Below, one piece after another: positions 46,409 to 55,290 of a stretch of DNA of 64,000 bases. The notes beneath the pieces are model-generated. The model was not told the origin of the DNA. It saw only the letters and a program-made list of their open reading frames with translations, and searched no databases. The DNA is from Bacteroidota bacterium. GTDB taxonomy: Bacteria > Bacteroidota > Bacteroidia > Bacteroidales > P3. The stretch lies in NCBI GenBank assembly GCA_017860255.1, contig JAFNAR010000003.1, forward strand, positions 22,748-86,747, written 5' to 3'. Position 1 is the first letter of the stretch. The number at the start of each line of letters is the position of its first letter. Made by a program: the position numbers and the translations under genes.

Positions 46409-48007
46409 ATGGGTGCAACAAATTGTCCGGAAACCCCCAGACAGAAGATGATTTCAATGATGTATTTGGTTCTAACAGCGATGTTAGCACTAAATGTGTC
46501 TGTTGAAATTCTTCAAGCCTTTGTAACTGTTGGTGACAACATGGAAACTACTAATAAGCTATTTTCTTCAAAGATAGAAAACTCTTACTATAATTTTGAA
46601 AGAGCTTATAATGCTAATAAAGAAAAAGTAGGCCCTAATTGGATAAAAGCACAAGAAGTTAGAAAATCTACCAAAGAGATGATAAAATATATTGATGATA
46701 TGCAATATGATTTAATTGTTTATGTTGATGGATTAAAAGGAGGAAAAGAAGAAGCAAAGAAAATATTGTCAGAAAAAGGATTTGAAGGAGTAAAGGCAAA
46801 AGATAATGCGACTTCTCCTACAAGATATTTTATGGGAGGAAGTGAAGATGGATCTGGAGCAAAAGGTATGGAGTTAAGAAAGAAGATTGAAGCTTACCAA
46901 GCAAAAATGTTAACTCTTGCCGATCCAAGATTCGTTGAGAGACTGAAAAAAATGCAAATAAACACTAAAGGAAAGTTTAAAAATAAAGCTGGTCAAAATC
47001 TTAATTGGCAAATGTATAATTTTAATAATACAATTACATTAGCCGATTTAGTTATCTTAAAAAAGTTAAAGTCTGAAGTTCAAAATGCAGAGTTTGATGT
47101 TGTAAATGACCTTTTGGTGTCTGTTAGTGCAGATGACTATAAATTTGATAATGTTAGAGCAAAAGTTGTTCCAACTGCAACTTATGTTATGCAGGGAGAC
47201 TCTTATTTAGCAGACGTATTTGTTGCTGCTTATGATTCAAAAACACAATTAAGAGCTGATGTTAGAGGAGCAAATTTAGTTAGTGATTCTGGAGTTATTA
47301 AACTAAAGTTCCCAGCAACAGCTGTAGGTATGCAAAAATATGAAGGTGTTGTATATGTAAAAGGAGAAAGTGGTGAAGAAGCTTATCCATTTTCAGGCGA
47401 ATACTTTGTTGCTGCCCCTGCTGTTACAATTTCTCCAACCAATATGAACGTATTTTATATTGGAGTTGATAATCCTGTTTCAATTTCAGCACCAGGAGTT
47501 AGTGCAGACCAGTTAAATGTTAGTATAACTGGTGGAGGTGGAGCTACCATTAGTAAAGTGTCTGCTGGAAAATATATTGTTAATGTAAAAACTCAACAAG
47601 AAGCTCAAGTTGTTGTAACAGCAAATATTGGAGGTAAGGTTGTAAAACAAGGAGATATGAAGTTCCGTGTTAAGAAAATTCCAGCTCCAAAAGCAATGGT
47701 TGGCTCATCAGATGGTGGAAGAATTGCAAAAGAAATTCTTGTTGCACAAGGACAATTAAAAGTTGTTATGGATGGATTTGATTTCCCTGTTAAATATAAT
47801 GTTACAGAATTTCAAATGACATTCAATACTGGAGGAGATGGACAAGCACCACTTGTTTCAAGAGGAGCAAGATTTACTCCAGAAATGATTAGCCAAATTC
47901 AAAGACTTAGAAGAGGAAATAAGGTTTACATAGAAGGTATTAGAGCCAAAGGACCTGACGGAGACAAATCCGTTCAAAACCCTCAAATGATATTTACAAT
48001 GCAATAA
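46409..48007 (+). CDS. gldM: T9SS motor protein GldM/PorM
   Basis: 532 residues. The N-terminus GATNCPETPRQKMISMMYLVLTAMLALNVS contains the single membrane segment (about 12-32). The large periplasmic part ends with VKYNVTEFQMTFNT and RRGNKVYIEGIRAKGPDG, the usual conserved C-terminal domains. It spans the periplasm and couples the GldL motor to the GldK/N ring. Length is about average for the family. Confidence 0.96.
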   Translation: MGATNCPETPRQKMISMMYLVLTAMLALNVSVEILQAFVTVGDNMETTNKLFSSKIENSYYNFERAYNANKEKVGPNWIKAQEVRKSTKEMIKYIDDMQYDLIVYVDGLKGGKEEAKKILSEKGFEGVKAKDNATSPTRYFMGGSEDGSGAKGMELRKKIEAYQAKMLTLADPRFVERLKKMQINTKGKFKNKAGQNLNWQMYNFNNTITLADLVILKKLKSEVQNAEFDVVNDLLVSVSADDYKFDNVRAKVVPTATYVMQGDSYLADVFVAAYDSKTQLRADVRGANLVSDSGVIKLKFPATAVGMQKYEGVVYVKGESGEEAYPFSGEYFVAAPAVTISPTNMNVFYIGVDNPVSISAPGVSADQLNVSITGGGGATISKVSAGKYIVNVKTQQEAQVVVTANIGGKVVKQGDMKFRVKKIPAPKAMVGSSDGGRIAKEILVAQGQLKVVMDGFDFPVKYNVTEFQMTFNTGGDGQAPLVSRGARFTPEMISQIQRLRRGNKVYIEGIRAKGPDGDKSVQNPQMIFTMQ

Positions 48008-48018
48008 AATATTAGATT

Positions 48019-48882
48019 ATGAAAAAGATATCTTTAATATTATTAGTAGTTATTTCATTATTTAGTGCAAATCTATTTGCTCAAGTATTGGATGCACCAG
48101 ATGAAGGACCAAGAGATAGTTTTTACGAAAAAATATCTTTTAATAAAAGAAAACCATTTAGTTTTCCATATGTAAGAGAAGCTGATGTTGTTTGGCAATG
48201 GAGAATATGGAGAGTTATTGATTTCCGTGAAAAACAAAATCAAGTTTTCTATTATCCAACACAACCTGACCAAGGAAGAGTTAATCTTTTCTATGCTTTA
48301 GAACAAGCAATTAATGAAGGAAAGATTAAAGTATATTCTGATGATGAATTTAAAAATGAAATTGATTGGCCTACTCAAAAAGAATTATACTCCAAAAAGA
48401 TAGAAGAACAAATTGACTCTGTAGACATTGACGGAACAGAATTTCAGGTAACAAAAAAAGTTCTAATTCCTCTAAATACTGATGATATTAAAACTCTTCG
48501 TATTAAGGAAAATTGGTTTATTGATAAACAAAGAACTGTTCAAGATGTTAGAATAGCTGGTTTCTCTCCAATTTACTATCAAGTAAAAGAAGAAGGAGCA
48601 CCTCCAATTACAATTCCATTGTTTTGGGTAAGATATGATGACCCAGAAGTTAGAGAATTATTAGCAAACACTGAGGTATTCAACTTTAAAAATGATGCTC
48701 AAAGAAGAAGCTATGATGATATATTCCTAAAAAGAATGTTTAGTAGCTATATAATTAAAGAATCTAACGTATATGGACTTCGTACAATTAGTCAATATAC
48801 AACTGGAGACGAAGCTTTGAGAGAATCAGATAATTTAAAAGATAAAATCTTCGATTACGAAGAAGATATGTGGGAATACTAA
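48019..48882 (+). CDS. gldN: T9SS ring protein GldN/PorN
   Basis: 287 residues, signal peptide 1-21 (NLFAQ). Conserved GldN blocks: VVWQWRIWRVIDFREKQNQVFYYP near residues 54-77, INEGKIKVYSDDEF, LRIKENWFIDKQRTVQDVRIAGFSPIYY and ITIPLFWVRYDDPE. It pairs with GldK in the periplasmic ring. It is the last gene of the operon, 11 bp after gldM, with a terminator 27 bp later. The paralogue-like genes at 3.5-5.5 kb share parts of this fold. Confidence 0.96.
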   Translation: MKKISLILLVVISLFSANLFAQVLDAPDEGPRDSFYEKISFNKRKPFSFPYVREADVVWQWRIWRVIDFREKQNQVFYYPTQPDQGRVNLFYALEQAINEGKIKVYSDDEFKNEIDWPTQKELYSKKIEEQIDSVDIDGTEFQVTKKVLIPLNTDDIKTLRIKENWFIDKQRTVQDVRIAGFSPIYYQVKEEGAPPITIPLFWVRYDDPEVRELLANTEVFNFKNDAQRRSYDDIFLKRMFSSYIIKESNVYGLRTISQYTTGDEALRESDNLKDKIFDYEEDMWEY

Positions 48883-48908
48883 CATATTGCTTTTAAATAG
48901 TCAAAGAT

Positions 48909-48948
48909 AAAAAATACGGCAGGAGAAAATCTTCTGCTGTATTTTTTT
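48909..48948 (+). terminator. Intrinsic terminator of the T9SS operon
   Basis: Stem AATACGGCAGGAGA / TCTTCTGCTGTATT with G-U pairs, followed by TTTTTT at 48942-48948. Confidence 0.85.
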
Positions 48949-49026
48949 ATACAATAGTTTTATATGAATTGAATTTATAATTTTGCATGACTATTTTGAG
49001 TTGTGCGTTTTTCATTAAAATAAGTT

Positions 49027-49545
49027 ATGGATATAAAAGAATTATTTAATAATAAATCAATAAAAGGAATTGAGAAAGTTAGACAATTAACTTTAGCAAT
49101 CTCAAATAATGAAATTCTAATTGAAGATATAAAAGAGATTTGTAAGACACTAAAAGACTCTGAAATTGCTTATTGTATGGAAGCAATTGAAGCAGTTACT
49201 ATTTCAAATCCAGAAATTTCAAATATTGAATATTTCAAATTCGCATCTTCTTATATTGATTCAAAATCAAATAGCCTAAAAAGAGAATCAGCAAGAGTAA
49301 TAGGGAATATAGCAATGTTATATCCCAAAGACTTGGACAAACCTATTAAATCTCTTTTGAATAATACAAATGATAATGGTATAGTAGTTCGTTGGAGTGC
49401 TGCCTATGCACTTTCAAGAATTGTGATTTTGCCAGAATATGCAAATAGTAAATTATATGATCAATTAGTAGAAATTTGCGATAAAGAGGAGAAGAATAGT
49501 ATAAAGAATATTTACTTAAAAGCATTTAAGAAGAGGGTAAAATAA
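49027..49545 (+). CDS. HEAT-like helical repeat protein
   Basis: 172 residues, no signal or membrane segment. Helix pairs of the HEAT/ARM type are suggested by KRESARVIGNIAMLYPKDLD and VVRWSAAYALSRIVIL (W-S-A-A-x-A-L-x-R is common in HEAT repeats). It probably binds a protein partner in the cytoplasm; no partner is indicated by its neighbours. The dispersed 49-bp intergenic repeat starts exactly at its stop codon. Confidence 0.75.
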   Translation: MDIKELFNNKSIKGIEKVRQLTLAISNNEILIEDIKEICKTLKDSEIAYCMEAIEAVTISNPEISNIEYFKFASSYIDSKSNSLKRESARVIGNIAMLYPKDLDKPIKSLLNNTNDNGIVVRWSAAYALSRIVILPEYANSKLYDQLVEICDKEEKNSIKNIYLKAFKKRVK

Positions 49546-49591
49546 AACCTTATTCCAGTAAAATAAAACGAAGAAAGAAAAAATTAAAACA
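49543..49591 (+). repeat. Dispersed intergenic repeat, copy B
   Basis: Matches the reverse complement of 10258-10306 at 48 of 49 bases. It starts with the TAA stop of the HEAT-like gene. The associated GCGTTTCAT follows at 49613-49621, about 21 bases further away than in copy A. Confidence 0.85.
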
Positions 49592-49731
49592 AAGAGTTAG
49601 TAACTTAAAATAGCGTTTCATTTAAATGAATAAGGAGATTAAAGACTATAAAGTCATTAAGGATATTAGTGTCCTTAAACTCCTAAACAGCAAAACCTCT
49701 CAACAACTAAACCTTCTTTACTTTCAAAAAG

Positions 49732-49810
49732 CATCAATCATAATCAAAAATATATCAGTCAAAAATAAAAATATGACTGATATAAATTGAAATATGACTG
49801 ATATATTTTC
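49732..49810. repeat. ATATGACTGATATA inverted/direct repeats
   Basis: TATATCAGTCA (49751-49761) and TGACTGATATA (49774-49784) form an 11-bp inverted repeat; a further TGACTGATATATTTTC at 49795-49810 repeats the right arm. 49790-49810 is the exact inverse of 10361-10381, and 49732-49761 aligns with 10347-10376. Non-coding; could be a transcription terminator for the minus-strand sugar transferase gene, or a mobile repeat. Confidence 0.7.
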
Positions 49811-49839
49811 AATTATACTTGATATATTTTTAAGTAGAT

Positions 49840-51258
49840 TTATTTACCTCTTCCTTGGAAGATTATAATAAAGGTATAAAGTAGAATCTTTATATCTGTG
49901 GCGATAGAAAGGTTTTCAATATATAAAAGGTCATATTGCAAACGTTCTATCATTTCATCAACATTTTCAGCATATCCATACTTAACTTGTCCCCATGAAG
50001 TGATGCCTGGTTTTACCTTAAGCAAAAGGGTATATTCAGGATTTCTTTCAACAATTTGATTAATAAAATATCTTCTTTCAGGTCTTGGTCCAACCAAGCT
50101 CATAGTCCCTATCAAAACATTATAGAATTGAGGAATTTCGTCTAATCTAACCTTACGCATAAATTTCCCAAATGGAGTTATACGACTATCATTATCGCTT
50201 GAAAGTTTAGGCACTCCATCGCTTTCAGCATTCAAATACATTGAGCGAAATTTATGCATATAAAAAGGCTTGCCTTTATAACCTATTCTTTCTTGCTTAT
50301 AAAAAATTGGTCCTTTAGATGTGAAATATACAATTGCTCCAGTAATTAAATAAATAGGGATAAGAATTATAATTGCAATAGATGCAAACAAAATATCCAT
50401 AAGTCTTTTTATGAACTTTTGCCAATTTGAAAGAATTTCATTTGAAACCAACACCAAAGGAGTTTGAAAGATTGAAGACATCTTAACTCTTCCTAAAAGA
50501 ATGTCTGTTGTGTCAGCAGGAACTTTAATTAAAACGTTATTATTCGATTCAATTTGAGTTATTATCTTATGAAGGTTGGCCTCATTTTCTTTTTCAACTG
50601 CAATAATTATTTCTTCAACATTGTTATCTGCAATTATCTTGTCAATATCCTTATAGTCTCCAAGGCAGTTTAGATAAGCTGAAAGTCCATTATTTTTTTT
50701 ATCAAGATTAACGTATCCAATTATCTTATTTCCTGAAGAGATTTCTTGATTTTCAATATCGTGAAAAAGTTTAATTGCTTTTGAGTTATTGCCAATAATT
50801 ATTGTAGGGAAGCCAATAATTTTTTTATGAATTTTCTTGGCTGCATTTGTTGTAATTAATAGCCTTGGTATATAGGTTAAGAAGAAATGAGTAATTAGGA
50901 GGATAAAGAAAGAAAAATAGTAGTTTTTGTATGATAATATTTGGTCGTCAAGCAATAGTACAAAGAATATAACTATAATTCCAACAACACTTATAAAGAA
51001 AGTTTGTTCTAATTCTTTTAATCTTGACTTGCGATAAGAGTCGGTGTAAGTTCCTTGACAAAAATAAAGAAAAATCCAAAACAGAGGTACGAATACTAAT
51101 CCCTTATATAAATTTGAATCACTGAAAACGGAATTAATATCATCAAAACTCCCAGCATCAATTGTGGTTTTGCGAAATATAAAAAATAAAGTCCAAGCAA
51201 TTAGAGCTGATAATAAATCTGAGATAAGGTATTTTGCACCCTGAATTTTTCTATTCAT
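49840..51258 (-). CDS. Polyprenyl glycosylphosphotransferase (WbaP/WcaJ-like, full length)
   Basis: 472 residues. Four or five N-terminal membrane segments (to about residue 135), a nucleotide-binding-like middle domain (IIGNNSKAIKLFHDIE ... VNLDKK), a further membrane helix (290-312) and the C-terminal catalytic domain with FYKQERIGYKGKPFYMHKFRSM, DEIPQFYNVLIGTMSLVGPRPERR and PGITSWGQVKYGYAE. It starts an exopolysaccharide or O-antigen by loading a sugar phosphate on undecaprenyl phosphate. This is the long type, unlike the minimal enzyme at 13.5-14 kb. The gene after it encodes a lipoprotein. Confidence 0.93.
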   Translation of the reverse strand: MNRKIQGAKYLISDLLSALIAWTLFFIFRKTTIDAGSFDDINSVFSDSNLYKGLVFVPLFWIFLYFCQGTYTDSYRKSRLKELEQTFFISVVGIIVIFFVLLLDDQILSYKNYYFSFFILLITHFFLTYIPRLLITTNAAKKIHKKIIGFPTIIIGNNSKAIKLFHDIENQEISSGNKIIGYVNLDKKNNGLSAYLNCLGDYKDIDKIIADNNVEEIIIAVEKENEANLHKIITQIESNNNVLIKVPADTTDILLGRVKMSSIFQTPLVLVSNEILSNWQKFIKRLMDILFASIAIIILIPIYLITGAIVYFTSKGPIFYKQERIGYKGKPFYMHKFRSMYLNAESDGVPKLSSDNDSRITPFGKFMRKVRLDEIPQFYNVLIGTMSLVGPRPERRYFINQIVERNPEYTLLLKVKPGITSWGQVKYGYAENVDEMIERLQYDLLYIENLSIATDIKILLYTFIIIFQGRGK

Positions 51259-51282
51259 TGTTATTGTAAGGAGAAGGTTTTG

Positions 51283-52209
51283 TTATTTATTTGGGTAGTG
51301 AATAATTTTAATGTTATCAACATAAATCCAGCCATTTTGAACTCCATCCTTCTTTAAAGGAGTGAGAAAGACTCTAAAATATTCTGGATATGAAAGCTGA
51401 GACCACACTTTCCCCAAAACTATATAAACTTTTTGCCATCCTTTCGTAGCATTTGGATTAAGTGTCATAACATTCAAATATTGTGTTTGTGCAGCAGCAG
51501 AAGTCTTTCCAGCCATTCCAATTCCAAAAGGTATATTACACCAATAATCAATTTCCATAATAACAGTTGATTTATTGTTGCAGTAAATGGAGTCAGAAAT
51601 AACCCTGTAAGTTGTTTCATCTGATCCTAAATACATAGCTCCACAATAAGTTCCCCATTCAACAGTGTCGGGATTATTACATTTTATTAACCTATTTGTG
51701 TCTTGTAATAGTCCTTCAGTCTTAAAGGAAAGAAATGAGTTTTCAAACAATTCAGAAATTGCAAATACAGACCAATCATCTCTATAAGAGATATCCATAG
51801 TTTCAATTGTATCTGTTTCTTCCTCTTTTAAGTTAATAGTGTTTGTGTAGGTAGTGTAAAAAGGATAATCAGACCTTGTTAGAGAAATACCATTTAACTT
51901 AATACCAGGTTTAATTTCAATCTTATGATTCCCTTTCTTTAAGATAGGAACTTTGCAAGGTAGAGAATAAGTTCCGATATATATATTATCTACAAAAACC
52001 CAAGCATCAGTAATTGCAGAAGTTTGAAAACCTTCAGTTGAACTTTGTTCTATTGCTGGATTTTCAACTACATTAAATCCTTTAATGTATATAAAAGAAG
52101 GAGTTTGTTGGTCGCCTTCAAATTCATTACAACTAACTAAAAATATAGAAAATACAAATACCGATAAGATAATAGTTAAATAACTATTAGATAATAATTT
52201 TTTACTCAT
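51283..52209 (-). CDS. Lipoprotein of unknown function, lectin-like region
   Basis: 308 residues from ATG 52209 (an in-frame TTG upstream is rejected). Lipobox FLVSCNE (Cys about 27). The mature protein has an Ig/PEGA-like segment (NAWVFVDNIYIGTYSLP... GNHKIEIKPGIKLNGI) and a C-terminal part with WCNIPFGIGM and a VWSQLSYPEYFRVFL motif that looks beta-sandwich. Its 24-bp spacing from the glycosylphosphotransferase suggests co-expression, so it may take part in surface glycan handling. No catalytic residues are evident. Confidence 0.7.
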   Translation of the reverse strand: MSKKLLSNSYLTIILSVFVFSIFLVSCNEFEGDQQTPSFIYIKGFNVVENPAIEQSSTEGFQTSAITDAWVFVDNIYIGTYSLPCKVPILKKGNHKIEIKPGIKLNGISLTRSDYPFYTTYTNTINLKEEETDTIETMDISYRDDWSVFAISELFENSFLSFKTEGLLQDTNRLIKCNNPDTVEWGTYCGAMYLGSDETTYRVISDSIYCNNKSTVIMEIDYWCNIPFGIGMAGKTSAAAQTQYLNVMTLNPNATKGWQKVYIVLGKVWSQLSYPEYFRVFLTPLKKDGVQNGWIYVDNIKIIHYPNK

Positions 52210-52352
52210 TACAAACAAAATAAGATTTCAAACTTAACGCACGAAAAAAGTGCTTTAGTATAATAATAAAGAACAAAAATAGAAGTTTTTTTTGAATTAT
52301 CCCTTTTAAATCAGAACTTCTTTGTAAATTCGCATTGTTAAAATATGGAGAA

Positions 52353-52997
52353 ATGATAACAGATAGCTTTAAACACAAAGGACTAAGAAAATCACTTGTA
52401 GAAGAATTAAAATCTAAAGGAATAACTGACAAAAAAGTTTTAGAAGCAATTGGAAACATTCCAAGACATATATTTTTAGATTCTTCATTAGACAATATTG
52501 CATATCAAGACAAAGCTCTTCCAATAGGTTGCGCTCAAACAATCTCTCAACCCTACACTGTAGCTTTTCAAACCCAGCTTTTAGAGCTCAAACCCAATGA
52601 AAAAGTTTTAGAAATAGGCACAGGCTCTGGTTATCAAACTTCTGTTTTGTGTGAAATGGGAGTAAGAGTTTTTACCATCGAAAGGCACAAACCTTTATAT
52701 GTTAGGGCAAAGTCAGTCTTGGAGCTTATGAAATATAAACCTAAATGTTATTTTGGAGATGGATATAAGGGCTTACCTGCCTATGCTCCATTTGACAAAA
52801 TAATAATAACATGTGGAGCAGAAACTATTCCAGGGGAATTAGTCTCTCAACTCAAAGTAGGAGGTATTTTGGTCGTTCCAATAGGTCTTGACAGTCAAAT
52901 AATGTATAAGATAACAAAGAATAAAGAAGTAGAATTGACAACCCAAGAGTTTGGCAATTTCAAATTTGTTCCAATGCTTCAGGACAAGGAAAGTTAA
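52353..52997 (+). CDS. pcm: Protein-L-isoaspartate O-methyltransferase
   Basis: 214 residues. PCMT pattern: VLEAIGNIPRHIFLDSSL, DKALPIGCAQTISQPYTVAFQTQLL, VLEIGTGSGYQTSVLCEMG (SAM motif I), and GDGYKGLPAYAPFDKIIITCGAETIPGELVSQLKVGGILVVPIG. It repairs isoaspartyl residues in aged proteins. ATG 52353 is chosen over a TTG 18 bases earlier. A half-length glycogen-synthase-like gene follows after a promoter. Confidence 0.93.
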   Translation: MITDSFKHKGLRKSLVEELKSKGITDKKVLEAIGNIPRHIFLDSSLDNIAYQDKALPIGCAQTISQPYTVAFQTQLLELKPNEKVLEIGTGSGYQTSVLCEMGVRVFTIERHKPLYVRAKSVLELMKYKPKCYFGDGYKGLPAYAPFDKIIITCGAETIPGELVSQLKVGGILVVPIGLDSQIMYKITKNKEVELTTQEFGNFKFVPMLQDKES

Positions 52998-53035
52998 TTT
53001 TAAATCAACAATTTTACTATGTCTTTTATTTTTAC

Positions 53036-53043
53036 TACCTTTG
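53036..53043 (+). promoter_or_regulatory. Promoter -7 element for the 53.07 kb gene
   Basis: TACCTTTG followed by CAT, 22 bases before the ATG at 53066; a weak -33-like TTTT at 53012-53015 is 20 bases upstream. Confidence 0.5.
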
Positions 53044-53065
53044 CATAATATTTATATTTTTATAT

Positions 53066-53887
53066 ATGGGAAAAGGAAAAGTATTATTTGTAAATCAGGA
53101 AATAACTCCATATTTGGAAGAGACTCCATTGTCTATTTTTAGTAGGAAACTTCCTCAATTTATTCAAGAAAGTGGTAAAGAAATCAGAACTTTTATGCCA
53201 CGATTCGGTAATGTTAATGAAAGAAAAAATCAACTACATGAGGTGATTAGGCTTTCAGGAATGAATTTAATTATTGATAATTCTGATCATCCATTAATAA
53301 TAAAAGTTGCTTCAATCCAACAAGCAAGAATGCAGGTTTACTTTATAGATAACGAAGATTTCTTCCAACGTAAATTCGATGTTTTTGATGACAATAAGAA
53401 GGCTTTTGAAGATAATGATGAAAGAACAATTTTCTTCTCACGTGGAGTTTTGGAAACAATAAAGAAATTGAATTGGAGACCTAATGTTGTTCATTGTAGT
53501 GGCTGGTTCTCTTCTTTGTTACCTTTCTACATTAAACGTACAGATTATAAAAATAATCCATTGTTTGGAACATCAAAAATAATATTAACTCTTATTGATG
53601 ATGAGTTCACCGAACAATTGAATGAGAATTTCCATAAGAAACTTAAATCAGATGGAGGAACTTTAAAGGATTGGAATTTATATAAGGAGCCAAATTATTT
53701 GAATTATATGATGGCTGCAATTTCTTATTCCGATGGAGTAGTTTTGGCATCTGACAAAGTTAATCCAAAGCTAATTGAGTTTGCAAAACAAAACAAAAAA
53801 CATATTATTGAATATGCTCCAGTTGAAGAGCAATACCCATTAATAAATGAACTATACGATAAGATTATGATTTTTGATGAAGATTAA
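53066..53887 (+). CDS. Glycogen/starch synthase N-terminal-domain-like protein
   Basis: 273 residues resembling the N-terminal Rossmann half of GT5 glycogen synthases: KVLFVNQEITPYLEETPLSIFSRKLPQFI (residues 5-33), FMPRFGNVNERKNQLHEV, VYFIDNEDFFQRK and PNVVHCSGWFSSLLPFYIK. The C-terminal nucleotide-binding half with the E-x7-E-type motif is lacking. Small GT5-like proteins of this size followed by a DUF4270 gene are common in Bacteroidota; their role is unclear and they may not make glycogen. The upstream pcm gene is on the same strand but separated by a promoter. Confidence 0.85.
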   Translation: MGKGKVLFVNQEITPYLEETPLSIFSRKLPQFIQESGKEIRTFMPRFGNVNERKNQLHEVIRLSGMNLIIDNSDHPLIIKVASIQQARMQVYFIDNEDFFQRKFDVFDDNKKAFEDNDERTIFFSRGVLETIKKLNWRPNVVHCSGWFSSLLPFYIKRTDYKNNPLFGTSKIILTLIDDEFTEQLNENFHKKLKSDGGTLKDWNLYKEPNYLNYMMAAISYSDGVVLASDKVNPKLIEFAKQNKKHIIEYAPVEEQYPLINELYDKIMIFDED

Positions 53888-53949
53888 TCTTATCGAATAC
53901 AACATATCAAACATACGCACGTTTATATAAACAAATTTATTTCAATATT

Positions 53950-55290
53950 ATGTTTAGATTAAAATATTTATTATTTCTAATTCCTCTTTTTTTAGTTTCA
54001 TGTGTTGATGAAGACCCAATGTTAGGAATGGGTTTGGTTGATGATACAGACAAATTAAACGCAAACAAATACGATAATTTTGATATTAATGCTTTTGTTT
54101 TTCATGAAGACTCATTGAAAACAAGTGATTACCGTTATATGACTTTAGGTTCATATTATGATAATCAGTTTGGATTGGTTAAAACATCAATTTATTCTCA
54201 AGTAAGTTTATCTTCATCCACAATTGACTTTAATTATTATAAGGATAAATCAGACTCAATAGTTCTTGCTTTATCTTACGTTGGCGCATTTACAAAAGAT
54301 ACATCAATAAAATCTATGGAAATGAAGGTTGAAGTATTTGAGATAACAGAATCATTTGATGATTCTGCTTCTTACTACAAAAAATCTTCATTGCAATATA
54401 ATTCAACACCTATTGCATCTAAAACCATAACCATTTCTCCAAAAGATAGTGTATTGATTAATGGAGGCAAATTACCAGCACATCTTAGAGTAAATTTGGG
54501 TAATGATTTTCTTCAAAAGATTATTAATTCAGGAAGTTTCTCAAGCAACAATAGTTTCTTAGAATTCTTTAAAGGATTTTACATTAAGCTAACTCCAACA
54601 TCTAATACCGATGCAAATGGAATAATTGCTTATTTTGATATGTATTCTTCCAATTCAGGAATGATGCTTTACTATAAAGATAATGCTGGAAGAACTCAAA
54701 AATATAATTTTGTATTTGACCAAACTTCACGTCGCTTTACACATATAGATTATAATTTCTCTTCATCAGAGCTTACACAATTTGCTTCAAAAAGAAAATC
54801 AATAACAGATACTTTAGATTGTAATTCTGCAACAGGGAAAATACATTTAGCAACCTTAGGTATAAGTGCAGCAAAATTGAATATTAATGACCTTTTGCAA
54901 TGGTATACTGATTCAACTCAATCCTTAGGAGGTTTTAATCAAGCTATGCTTATATTACCAGTTAATGAAGATTATATTACCAGCGTTGGAGGGACACAAA
55001 ACATTCCTTCTAAAATTATTTGTTATCGTAAAGATGATAGTGGTAATTTAGTTTATATACACGATGCATTATTTACTGCAGAACAGTTTATGGGAACTTA
55101 TGACAAAGCTTCCAATTCTTATAAAATGCGTATAACATCACACCTTCAAAACTATTTGAATGGTAATGTGAAATCTTCAGATATATATCTAATGCCTGAC
55201 TCCAGAACATCAACAGCCAATAGAGTTGTTCTTAATGGACCTAAGCATTCTACTAAACCAGCAAAAATAGAAATCATTTACACAAGATGA
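53950..55290 (+). CDS. DUF4270 lipoprotein
   Basis: 446 residues with lipobox FLVSCVD (Cys about 18), then DEDPMLGMGLVDDTDKLNA, a start typical of DUF4270 family lipoproteins. The rest is beta-rich with GSYYDNQFGLVKTSIYSQ near 78 and a C-terminus AKIEIIYTR. Probably an outer-membrane surface lipoprotein; function unknown. It is 62 bp after the glycogen-synthase-like gene and overlaps the next ATG by 4 bases. Confidence 0.85.
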   Translation: MFRLKYLLFLIPLFLVSCVDEDPMLGMGLVDDTDKLNANKYDNFDINAFVFHEDSLKTSDYRYMTLGSYYDNQFGLVKTSIYSQVSLSSSTIDFNYYKDKSDSIVLALSYVGAFTKDTSIKSMEMKVEVFEITESFDDSASYYKKSSLQYNSTPIASKTITISPKDSVLINGGKLPAHLRVNLGNDFLQKIINSGSFSSNNSFLEFFKGFYIKLTPTSNTDANGIIAYFDMYSSNSGMMLYYKDNAGRTQKYNFVFDQTSRRFTHIDYNFSSSELTQFASKRKSITDTLDCNSATGKIHLATLGISAAKLNINDLLQWYTDSTQSLGGFNQAMLILPVNEDYITSVGGTQNIPSKIICYRKDDSGNLVYIHDALFTAEQFMGTYDKASNSYKMRITSHLQNYLNGNVKSSDIYLMPDSRTSTANRVVLNGPKHSTKPAKIEIIYTR

